From assembly GCA_038049695.1 (NCBI GenBank), contig CP142451.1, positions 65,096,001 to 65,160,000 on the forward strand: a stretch of DNA of 64,000 bases, given 5' to 3'. This DNA is from Cinnamomum chago. Lineage: Eukaryota; Streptophyta; Magnoliopsida; Laurales; Lauraceae. Under the pieces are notes generated by a model, which saw only the letters and a program-made list of their open reading frames with translations, ran no database searches and was not told the origin of the DNA. Below, piece after piece: positions 55,860-64,000 of the stretch. Both the position numbers and the translations under genes were made by a program. Every line of letters starts with the position of its first letter. The stretch's first letter is position 1.

Positions 55860-57250
55860 AAAGATTAAAATTTAGGGCGAGGGCCAATGCCCAATTGATG
55901 TCTCAATTTTATGAACCGATCATTTCCAAGGGGTTTAGTAAATAAGTCAGCCAATTGGGTATCTGTAGGAACAAAAATTAACTCAATAGTGCCTTGGTCA
56001 ACATGATCACGCAAGAAATGATAGAGAATGTCAATGTGCTTAGTGCGAGAGTGCTAAACAGGATTTTTAGAAATACTAATGGCACTAGAGTTGTCACACA
56101 TGATAGGCATGCATTGTTGTGGAACATTATAATCTAACAAAGTTTGTTTCATCCACAATAGTTGAGCACAACAGCTACCTGCAGCAATATATTCAGCTTC
56201 TGCAGTAGACAAGGATACAGAATTTTGCTTTTTGCTATGCCAGGCTACTAGGTAGTTCCCTATGAAATAGCAGCAGCCACTAGTGCTTTTCCTATCGTCT
56301 ATTGATCATGCCCAATCTGCATCACTATATCCAATTAATTACAGACTTGAGTCATGAGGATATCAGATACCATAATGAGAAGTCCCATTAATATATTTTA
56401 TGATACACTTAGCAGCCTTTATGTGAGACTCTCGGGGATCAGATTGATACCTAGCACATATTCCAACACTAAAAGAGATATCAGGTCAGCTAGCAGTGAG
56501 ATAGAGAAGGCTTCCTATCATGCTCCTATAAAGTTTCTGGTCAGCTTTCTTACCCTGAAGATCACTAGAGATTTTAGTAGTAGAGCCCATGGGATTACAG
56601 CTAGTGTTAGATTCTCCTAGGCCAAACTTTTTAACTATTTCTAGAGCAAACTTGGATTGACTAAGAAAGATACCATGATCAGTCTGACTAACTTGTAATC
56701 CTAGAAAAATTTGTAGGGGTCCTACCAGACTCATTTCAAAAGTGGAGCTCATCAATTTAGAAAATCCTTGAGCAAGTTGATTAGATGTGGATCCAAAAAC
56801 AATGTCGCCAACATATATCTGAGCAATGAGAATATCTTTATCAACATTTTTAATGAAGAGAGTCTTGTCCACATTCCCACACTCATATTCGTTTTCAAGT
56901 AAGTGACTTGTAAGCTTTTCATACCAGGCTCTTGGGGCTTGTTTCAATCCATAGAGAGCCTTCTTCAATTTAAAAACATATTCCGGGTGATGAGGATCCT
57001 CGAAGCCTTGAGGTTGAGTAACATACACATCTTCCCCAATTTCACCATTTTAAAAGGCACTCTTCACATCCATTTGAAACAGTTTAATCTTCATGCTGCT
57101 GGCATAAGCCAATAAAATTTGAATAGACTCCAAGCGAGCTACAGGAGCAAAGGTTTCCTCAAAATCAATTCCTTCAACTTGAGCATACCCTTTGGCTACA
57201 AGTCTGGTTTTGTTCCTTATCACATTTCCTGATTCATCCAGCTTGTTCTT
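55860..57250 (-). pseudogene. pol: C1 reverse transcriptase and RNase H
   Basis: Minus strand. The RT part (57028-56486 is open) shows [38 protein letters not shown], and the active-site neighbourhood around [17 protein letters not shown], then [13 protein letters not shown]. The RNase H shows STAEAEYIAAGSC, AQLLWMKQTL and HIDILYHFLRD near 56200-55870, as in all copia elements. It follows the integrase, the copia order. The copy is broken. Confidence 0.88.
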
Positions 57251-57256
57251 GAAAAT

Positions 57257-58501
57257 TCATTTGGTGCCAATTTGACTTTTGCCTTCAGGAAGAGGTACAA
57301 GATCCCACACATCATTCTTTTTAAACTGATTTAATTCTTCTTGCATGGCATCCATCCATTCAGACTTGGTTTCTGCTTCAGAGAAGTTCTTGGGCTCAAT
57401 TTGTGAAACAAAAGAATAGTGAGCGCACAGATTATGAACCTGTCTTCTTGTCATGACTCCTTTTGTGATGTCTCCAATGACATTATCCAAGTTGTGATCT
57501 CTTAATAACTTTGTGGGCATAGTAGGGACTGAGGTGATTTCTTCTTCAATATGCTGCTCAACTACGGTCTCTTCTTCATCAAGAAGAGCTTTCTTAATTT
57601 GATTAGTTTCATCAATGACAACATGAGCTGATTCCATAACCGCCATCGATCTGAGGTTGAACACTCTATATGCCTTGCTTTTATCAGAATACCCTAAGAA
57701 GATCCCTTCATCAGATTTGGAATCGAACCTTTCAAGCTGCTCTCTATCTCTTAAAATATAACACTTACTAGCAACCACTTTTAGATATCCCAGATTTGGT
57801 TTTCTTCCAAAATACAGCTCATAAGGGGTTTTGTCAGTGTTCTTTGTCAAATAAACATGGTTAATAAGATAGCAAGCAGTGTTGATAGCTTCAGCCCATA
57901 AGTTGCGAGGGAGATTTTTCTCATTAAGAAGGGTTCTAGCCATTTCTTGAATAACTCTATTTCTTATTTCAGCTACTCCATTTTGCTGGGGAGTTTTTGG
58001 AGCAGAAAATTGATGACTGATCCCATGGCTTTCACAGAAATCTGTAAATCTTTCATTTTCAAATTCGCCTCCATGATCACTCCTTATCTTCTTAATTTTG
58101 CAGTCCTTCTCAACTTGAATTTTCTTGCAAATCCTTATAATATTATCTACTGCATCAGATTTTGCATGAAGAAAGGCTACCCATCCAAATCTAGAATAAT
58201 CATCAACCATAACTAGGATATACTTTCTCCCACCAATACTCTGTACAGGTGCAGGTCCAATGAGGTCCATATGAATGAGTTCAAGAGGACGAGAAGAGGA
58301 TATATCTTTTATCCCTTTAAAACTTTTCTTGATTTGTTTACCCATTTGACAAGCTTTGCATAATTCAGATTTGTAATCATCTAATTTGGGTATTCCTCCA
58401 ACAATTTCTTTCTTGGATAAGATCTTCATCAGCTTGTAATTTATATGACCCATTCTTTGATGCCACAACTGATTTTCTTGAACTTTTGTCATTAAACACA
58501 T
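57257..58501 (-). CDS. pol: C1 integrase (open 414-residue stretch)
   Basis: Minus strand. It begins in the GAG-pre-integrase zinc region (LWHQRMGHINYKLMKILSKK, CKACQMGKQ: an H-H-C-C pattern). The catalytic core follows with DLIGP (Asp), IRSDHGGEFENERFTDFCES (Asp) and PQQNGVAEIRNRVIQEMA (Glu), then the copia C-terminal box YELYFGRKPNLGYLKVVASK and SDEGIFLGYSDKSKAYRVFN. It inserts the new DNA copy into the genome. The stretch is part of the Gag-Pol polyprotein, so the methionine start has no meaning of its own. It ends near the RT start. Confidence 0.9.
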   Translation of the reverse strand: MCLMTKVQENQLWHQRMGHINYKLMKILSKKEIVGGIPKLDDYKSELCKACQMGKQIKKSFKGIKDISSSRPLELIHMDLIGPAPVQSIGGRKYILVMVDDYSRFGWVAFLHAKSDAVDNIIRICKKIQVEKDCKIKKIRSDHGGEFENERFTDFCESHGISHQFSAPKTPQQNGVAEIRNRVIQEMARTLLNEKNLPRNLWAEAINTACYLINHVYLTKNTDKTPYELYFGRKPNLGYLKVVASKCYILRDREQLERFDSKSDEGIFLGYSDKSKAYRVFNLRSMAVMESAHVVIDETNQIKKALLDEEETVVEQHIEEEITSVPTMPTKLLRDHNLDNVIGDITKGVMTRRQVHNLCAHYSFVSQIEPKNFSEAETKSEWMDAMQEELNQFKKNDVWDLVPLPEGKSQIGTK

Positions 58502-58524
58502 GGATTCATTTTCACAACATTCTT

Positions 58525-59271
58525 CTATGCTGTAGACGTTATCTTTAGTACGTAATCCAGTGAGTAGGACTTTGTGGGATTTCTCATCCAGAACTTTGCA
58601 AGATTTGATAAAAAAACAACTTTGTTTACTTTATCATATAACTGACTTATACTCAAGAGATTATGCTTTAAGCCATCCACAAGGAAAACATCTTTTAAAG
58701 TAGGCATTTGATCTCCTCCAACACAGCCTTTTCCAATAATCTGAGCTTTCCAATTATCTCAAAATGACACATTTCCTCCATCATAGTTCTCAAGTGTGAT
58801 AAATCTAGAACGGTCTCCAGTCATATGTTTGGAGCAACCACTATCCAAAAACCATCTAGAATTTTCCTTAACTTTAAGAGCGGTTTGAACTAGAAAGTTC
58901 TTGACACTTTTCTCTTTTTCAATCCAAGTAGCCTTAATGAAAGTAGAGGTAGTGGACTTGGGAACAAACTTAAAAGGAGCTCTAGAAAGATGATTTTGAG
59001 ACAGTCTAAACTTAAAGGGACAATTTGGAACTAGATGACCTATTTGATTGCAAAAGTGACAGGTCCATCTAGAGGAAAAGAAGATTTTATCTATAGGTTT
59101 GAGATGAGTCCTAGTAATATGTTGAAAGTTATTCTTCTTGCTACTTGAGGAGCATTCAAAACCTATACCATTCTTGTTACCAAAAATTTTGTTCATACCT
59201 AACATTTGATAGAAATTGTCATTTCCCAAGGTAAATTTATCAACAACATGTTTTCCCTTTTTAAGTTTCAT
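58525..59271 (-). pseudogene. pro: C1 second zinc knuckle, protease and pre-integrase region
   Basis: Minus strand. 59271-58759 has a CCHC knuckle (CHFCNQIGHLVPNC) followed by WFLDSGCSKHMTGDRSRF, the copia aspartic protease motif. 58707-58525 has LKDVFLVDGLKHNLLSISQL, the usual stretch between protease and the GAG-pre-integrase domain. Two knuckles (this one and that in gag) fit the long gag region of Sireviruses. The region is broken. Confidence 0.85.
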
Positions 59272-59280
59272 TTGTAGAGA

Positions 59281-60615
59281 TTATGATTCTTGTTGACTAG
59301 ATTCTAGCAGACATTGTAATTTATGAATTTCTTTTTCAGCTTTAGCTAAATTGTCATTAGAGATAGTCAACTTAGATTGAACATTACTTATCTCATTGTC
59401 TTTCAAGATTAATTGATCTTTTAAAACATTTAGATCATTCACAAGCCTTTTAGATTCAATTTTTAAAGATTTATTCTTCTTGGTTATGACTTCACATAGT
59501 TCATATAATTCCTCATAGGCTTGATGAATATCATTTTCACTATTCTCATCATTTACTTCTTCTGTTAAAACATTATGATCATTGTTTTCTTCAATGGGAG
59601 TAAATAGAAGCCAAGAAGTGGAGTTATCATTATCTTCATCATTTTGAAGTTCATTATTGTCACTACTTTCATCTTCATCATCATCCCAAGTTATGTTCAA
59701 AACTTTCTTTCCTTTCTTACCTTTCTTTTCAGATTCTTTAGGGGAGGGACAATTTAAAGCGATGTGACCAAATCCTTTACAGTTGTAACATTGCACATCC
59801 TTTTTGGTAAAAGATCCCCTTGAGTTCCTTTGAAAATTTTCATTTCTAGAATCCTCAGAATTTTTATAGTTCTTTTTGTTTTTAAGGATATTCTTAAACT
59901 TCTTAACAAGCAGGATTGCGTTTTCATCATCACTCTCACTCTCATTATCATTTTCTTTATGTTGAGAACTAAGAGCTACACCTTTCTTCTTGCTAGGGAC
60001 TCCAAAATCTAATTCGTAAGTGAGAAGATTTCCTCTAAGTTCTTCAATTTTGATCCTGTCAACATCTTTACTCTCAGTTATAGCTACAATCTTGGGTTTG
60101 AACCTTTTGGGGAGAGATCTTAAGATTTTTCTAACAGCTTTGGATTCATCCATCTTTTCTCCTAGACCTATGAGGGAATTTACAATCTCCATGAATTTTG
60201 TATAGAACTCGTCAAAGATTTCTTCCTCTTGCATTTTGAGTTCTTCATACTTTGTTGTCAACATTTGGATTTTAGCTACCTTGACTTGATTAGTTACTTC
60301 ATGAGTGGTCTCTAAGGTATCCCAAACTTCCTTGGCAGAATTACAATTAACTACCCCGTTGAACTCTCCTTGAGACAAGGCACAATACAAGGCATTTTTA
60401 GCTTTAGCATTTAGATTTGTCCTATCTTTCTCTCCTTGAGTCCAGTCTTTCTTAGGCTTAGGCTTGATAGATATAACATGTCGTTCTGAATCTTGTTCAG
60501 TGATAATGGGTTCATGATACCCTTCTTCGATGATATTCCAAACATCTAGACTTTGAGACTCTAGAAAGACTTGCATCCTAATTTTCCAATACCGGTAGTG
60601 AGAACCATTAAACAA
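59281..60615 (-). CDS. gag: C1 Gag (open 444-residue stretch)
   Basis: Minus strand. The N-terminal copia gag domain (MFNGSHYRYWKIRMQVFLES, KEVWDTLETTHEVTNQVKVA, LRSLPKRFKPKIVAITESKD) is followed by an acidic linker, a CCHC zinc knuckle CYNCKGFGHIALNC, a Lys/Asp-rich segment and a C-terminal coiled coil (SKRLVNDLNVLKDQLILKDN, LAKAEKEIHKLQCLLESSQQ). The coiled coil at the gag end is common in Sireviruses. It starts about 130 bp after the primer site. The first methionine is plausible, though a slightly upstream start is possible. It coats the RNA in particles. Confidence 0.9.
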   Translation of the reverse strand: MFNGSHYRYWKIRMQVFLESQSLDVWNIIEEGYHEPIITEQDSERHVISIKPKPKKDWTQGEKDRTNLNAKAKNALYCALSQGEFNGVVNCNSAKEVWDTLETTHEVTNQVKVAKIQMLTTKYEELKMQEEEIFDEFYTKFMEIVNSLIGLGEKMDESKAVRKILRSLPKRFKPKIVAITESKDVDRIKIEELRGNLLTYELDFGVPSKKKGVALSSQHKENDNESESDDENAILLVKKFKNILKNKKNYKNSEDSRNENFQRNSRGSFTKKDVQCYNCKGFGHIALNCPSPKESEKKGKKGKKVLNITWDDDEDESSDNNELQNDEDNDNSTSWLLFTPIEENNDHNVLTEEVNDENSENDIHQAYEELYELCEVITKKNKSLKIESKRLVNDLNVLKDQLILKDNEISNVQSKLTISNDNLAKAEKEIHKLQCLLESSQQES

Positions 60616-60731
60616 GGGTGGTCTATTAGTGGAATGACCTTCTCCTAATTAGGCTTGCATTGTGATCACAAAAGCAAAAACTCACTATAAGGATTCTAAC
60701 TCTAGGTTGTTAGACCTAAGCAAGAGCAACT

Positions 60732-60745
60732 TGGCTCTGATACCA
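60732..60745 (-). promoter_or_regulatory. Primer-binding site of C1 (tRNA-Met type)
   Basis: On the minus strand TGGTATCAGAGCCA, two bases after the 5' LTR. It is the classical plant initiator tRNA-Met primer site of copia elements and fixes orientation and the LTR end. Confidence 0.93.
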
Positions 60746-60747
60746 AT

Positions 60748-62328
60748 TGAAAGTCCAAGATCGAATCCTCGATGGGGGGGGGGGTGATTAGGGTGAGCTC
60801 AAATACTAGACCAATTTTAATTTTCTTTGCTTTTAAGTCTCTTATGCTTTGATGAAGAATAGTAGAATTAAACAAGAGAGCAACATCCATGAAAAGTAAG
60901 CAAAAAGACAATCACCATAACACAAGCATTTATAGTGGTTCGGCCAACATGCCTACATCCACTCCCGGTGTCCCTACCGGATTTTCACTAACTCAAAATA
61001 AGGTTTAGGTTCACCTTCAACCTTACAAACACATCACTATGCTTTTCAAAGGCTAAGCATAAACCTTTACAACACTATGCATGCTTTTCAAGGCTAAGCA
61101 CCAACCTTTACAATCAAGAAGATTTTCTCTTAAGAAATATGCCTATGAATGCATGGATTAAGAGAACAATGTAATTGCAATGGAGTGCCTCTAAATAGGC
61201 TAAATAGAAAATGGAAACTCAACTTCTAGATTATGCATATGAATGACAAAGTTTATGAATAATGCATATACTAGAAATTACTCTTTCTCTTTTTTAAAAA
61301 GATGAAACTTTGAATGATGATCATATGTTTGAGAAAGAGATGTTTGTCTAACACATGAATTTAATAAAGTGAACTAACTTGTTTTCAAAGAAGATAAACT
61401 TAAGTCTAACAAGTTAGTTTTGAAACAAGAAAGCAATTTCATGTGAAACAAAGACTATATGTTGGATTCATAATGCTATGAGATTTTTAAAGTTCTAAGC
61501 ATGTTATGAAAGACAACACTTCAATAAAAAAACATCTATTTAATCATGCATTGAAGAAAATCAAAGGCAAAGAAACAAAGCATGATTTTAAAGGACTTAG
61601 GATAAAGGAAACACACCCATTTAGGAGATCAAAGGTAGAATCAATGGAATGGCTTCATAATCCCTTCAAAGATACTCTAGAAAAGTTGTAAGTCCTTGGC
61701 CTCAAAAGTCCTTGAAAGTTCAGCAACTTTTTCCAAACAAAAAGCCACTTTTTATAAAAAAAAAAAGTTCCCAACGGCTAGTGCCCGGTCGACCTAGTAC
61801 AGGGCCGGGTCGACCGGGTACACACAACGGCTATAAATAAATCCGTTGGAGAGGCTTCAGCTCAAAATTCCCTGTCAACCCGCAGTGTGCCCGGTCGACC
61901 GGCCACACAGGCAGGTCGACCTGAGGACTGCCCGAAATTCCTGAAATTTCTGAAACTTGTAACTTAGAGGACATCTTTCCAGGGGACTTTGAGACACATT
62001 TCTCAAGCATGAATTCATGACTGAGAAAGGATGAAAACTGATTTTCTAAAGTCATGAAAACTCCAAATCAAAATAAGGATTTAAAGAAGGAAACTTTGGA
62101 AAGCTTTAATGATTTTAAACACTTAGAGGCTTAAAAACTCAAATCAAAACTCCATGAACTTAAGAAACATAATTGATTTGAAAACCATGCATAACATATG
62201 ATAAAAACAAGAAATATGAAAGAGAAATATGCATGAAGATCCTAAGAATAAGAACATGAAGGAATGAGAGGTCTAGCTATGAAAATGAATGCATCCTATC
62301 AAATTGCAACAAAATAAAAACTCTAACA
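60748..62328 (-). repeat. 5' LTR of C1
   Basis: 1581 bp, uninterrupted. On the minus strand TGTTAGAGTTTTTATTTTG to GGACTTTCA. The G tract (60774-60784), the GTGGTTCGGCC block, the GCTTTTCAAGGCTAAGCA repeats and the TATA region (about 61749-61760) match the 3' LTR. The palindrome array is at 61787-61921. Confidence 0.93.
61787..61921. promoter_or_regulatory. Palindrome array in 5' LTR of C1
   Basis: GGTCGACC or close variants at 61787, 61808, 61873, 61893 and 61914: steps 21, 65, 20 and 21 bp, with 106 bp from first to fourth. It lies immediately upstream of the TATA box in the transcription sense of the LTR. Confidence 0.82.
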
Positions 62329-62333
62329 CGATA

Positions 62334-62867
62334 AGCCCACAAAGCTTTAGGTAGTTTGTCTCCTCAGTCTCTTTTGTGACAAGAGACCATTTTCTTGAGA
62401 ATTTTGCAGACTGTCTTATTGAAGGCTTCTGCTAGTCCGTTCACTGCCGGATTGTATGGAGTTGAAGGACAACTTTGGATTTTGTACTTATCGCAGAACC
62501 TGTAGAATCTGTGATCCCGAAATTGTGGTCCATTATCATGGATGAATCTTTTAGGTATGTCGAAGCGATAGATAATGTTGATGCGCAAGAATTGAAGGAC
62601 TGATGAGGTCTTCATTTCGCTAAGCGTCAATGCTTTTGACCACTTGGAGAAATAATCCGTAGCGGCGAAGATGGAGCGATGACCTTTGCTTGATGGAGGA
62701 GAGATAGGACGTACGATGTCCATACCCCAGGCTTTGAAATGCCATGAGATCGCTGTAGGATGTAGCCATTCCAGAGGCATGTGGACATAATCTCCACGAA
62801 TTTGACATTGTTGACAGCGTTTAGCAAATTGCATAGTGTCTGCTACCATGGTAGGCCAATAATAACC
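62334..62867 (-). pseudogene. pol: G2 integrase zinc end and catalytic core
   Basis: Minus strand, open for 161 residues (62849-62364). It starts in YYWPTMVADTMQFAKRCQQC (the Cys pair of the HHCC zinc domain). The DDE core follows: WHFKAWGMDIVRPISPPSSK (Asp), RFIHDNGPQFRDHRFYRFCD (Asp) and NPAVNGLAEAFNKTVCKILK (Glu). It is a typical plant gypsy integrase and the counterpart of the zinc segment of G1 at about 34200-34380. It is cut on one side by C1 and on the other by the LTR at 62868. The copy is broken. Confidence 0.88.
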
Positions 62868-64000
62868 TGATAAGAATGAAAAATGTTATATTTTTCTCCA
62901 TTAATGTTTAGTACTTTATACATATTTGATGCCTAAATGTACTCATTATTCTTATATTTTGATTTAGGATGCAATTGGAGGGCTAAGTGCTAAACGAAGC
63001 TAATTGGGCGATTTTAGACATTTTCACATCGCTTCGCAAGTTGGGCATAACTCTCTCATCTGAGCTCCGGTGGAGACAATTCAAGAGACCGTGGAACAAC
63101 AAAAGAAGGTGATCATATTTGATGCTGAATGAACGGAGTTGATTCGGAACCGGATTTTATTTAGATGAAAAAAATCAAGCAGAAGGGCATTATGGTAAAT
63201 TTGAAGAAATTAGAAGTTCGTTGAAACATATCCAATATTGGGCTCATATTATGCAGAACGAAAAATAGTGCAACTTTGATTCTTGGGTCGAGTCCAACAG
63301 AAGCCCGAATGAGAAGATATGGTCAAAAAGAAGATTTTTACCAAATTAGAATTTAATTGATTATTTTATTGTTTCCCATCTTCAATCCCACTTCACTTGA
63401 AATTCTCTCAAAACATTCAACGTACAGCACCCATCTTCTACAGCAACTATGTCTCTCACGTCACTCTCCTCCTTTGTTTAAGAGTTTCTCTCCTAACCCA
63501 TCTAAAATTCTCAAAGCCATCTTCAACGTTTACAATCCATCTGGTGGGCCCACTTAGCAATTTTCTCTCCTATTCCAACTCCAACCCACCTCTCTATAAA
63601 TTCAAGCAAACACACCATTCACAGAGGAGCTTGGACAGCAACGATCTCTCTCTCTCTCTCTCTTCTTTCTCCATTCTTTTTCCATTCTTTTTCCATTTAG
63701 ATTATTTTTATTTTGCAAGTTAGCATGGCCCTGCGTGGCTAATTTTTTAATTGGTTGAAGGAGACTGAAGCCTCGGAATAAATACTGTGAGATCTAACTT
63801 ATTTTTATTGTTCAATTTATGCTTTGAATATGAGTGTTCTTCTATGCTTAATTTCTTATGATGATTGTTTCGTTTAATGGCTAGGATGCATACTAGTTTA
63901 TTTTTCGTTGCAATCTAATGCTAAATTAGAAATCAAATCCGTAATTGTTTGATCCCTCTAATTTGTGAAGCAACTGATATTTAATAATTTACTGCGTTAG
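62868..64000 (+). mobile_element. Left part of an LTR element running off the right edge
   Basis: The G2 integrase match stops at about 62867, and a new sequence starts TGATAAGAATG. It has a TATA box (CTATAAAT, about 63592-63599), a CT-microsatellite leader (63641-63662) and a downstream AT-rich stretch like a plant LTR U5. TAACC (62863-62867) would be its left target duplication; the right end is outside. The family is not assigned, and the start is judged from the break in homology and the TG alone. Confidence 0.55.

Larger units (their letters stand above)
51903..62328 (-). mobile_element. C1: Sirevirus (Ty1/copia), minus strand, TSD CGATA
   Basis: It is flanked by CGATA at 51898-51902 and 62329-62333. 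The 3' LTR is 51903-55426 (1604 bp of its own plus solo LTR S6 and one GTAAG) and the 5' LTR is 60748-62328 (1581 bp). Without S6 it is about 8.5 kb. The order on the minus strand is LTR, tRNA-Met site, gag with zinc knuckles, protease, integrase, RT, RNase H, multiple polypurine tracts, LTR. Integrase before RT makes it copia; the long gag, palindromic LTR and multiple polypurine tracts make it a Sirevirus. LTR divergence by eye is about 1-2 percent, so it is younger than G1. It looks nearly whole in layout but has several breaks. Confidence 0.93.

Noticed and set aside
60732-60745. Part of a tRNA-Met gene
   Set aside because: Only the 3'-end complement is present, two bases from an LTR. It is a primer-binding site.

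Overview
This is plant nuclear DNA: AT-rich and built almost entirely of nested LTR retrotransposons, as in the repeat-rich part of a large angiosperm genome. I find no free-standing host gene, tRNA, rRNA or CRISPR array. The assignment rests on a tRNA-Met primer site, Ty1/copia polyproteins of Sirevirus type, Ty3/gypsy proteins of Tat type (two RNase H domains, no chromodomain), and plant LTR ends. Boundaries come from TG...CA ends flanked by exact 5-bp target-site duplications (TSDs). I found such pairs for eight insertions.

Layout. 1-4503 is a minus-strand LTR element (X) running off the left edge, carrying a solo LTR (1069-2983). It sits in an older gypsy-type LTR, of which 4504-5628 remains. 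5776-11489 is a Sirevirus-like solo LTR split by a 4.1-kb gypsy-type solo LTR (6103-10185). About 11780-12943 is a piece of a first Tat element (G3). From 12944 to beyond the right edge runs a second, minus-strand Tat element (G2), inserted in G3. Inside G2 lies a third, plus-strand Tat element (G1, 18739-47095, TSD GATAG), about 21.4 kb once its three solo-LTR insertions (28123-30303, 31522-33530, 34936-37726) are removed. Right of G1, G2 resumes with its antisense gene, minisatellites and integrase. The integrase is split by a Sirevirus (C1, 51903-62328, TSD CGATA), which carries its own solo LTR (52858-54772). A further LTR begins at 62868 and runs off the right edge.

How the parts work together. 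The Tat elements have 2.5-2.7 kb LTRs, a leader, gag, protease, a G-patch-like segment, RT, RNase H, a second RNase H and integrase. Between the integrase end and the polypurine tract they carry an extra gene on the opposite strand. It encodes a plant mobile domain (PMD) protein with a coiled-coil tail, has its own TATA box, a 10-nt first coding exon and several introns, and is recognisable in G1, G2 and G3. Introns on the antisense strand would survive retrotransposition because genomic-RNA splicing does not see them.

The most striking shared pattern is an array of short palindromes in nearly every other LTR. The word differs by family or copy (GGTCGACC, GGTTGACC, CCGATCGATCGG, CGCTCGAGCG, CTTGGGCGCAC with its complement), but spacing is about 20-22 bp or about 40-42 bp. 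In the Sirevirus-like LTRs the array ends 26-33 bp upstream of the TATA box. A second pattern is a 147-bp tandem array with a TTGACC core in the Tat LTRs. All retroelement coding regions look broken, apart from some long open stretches in C1.
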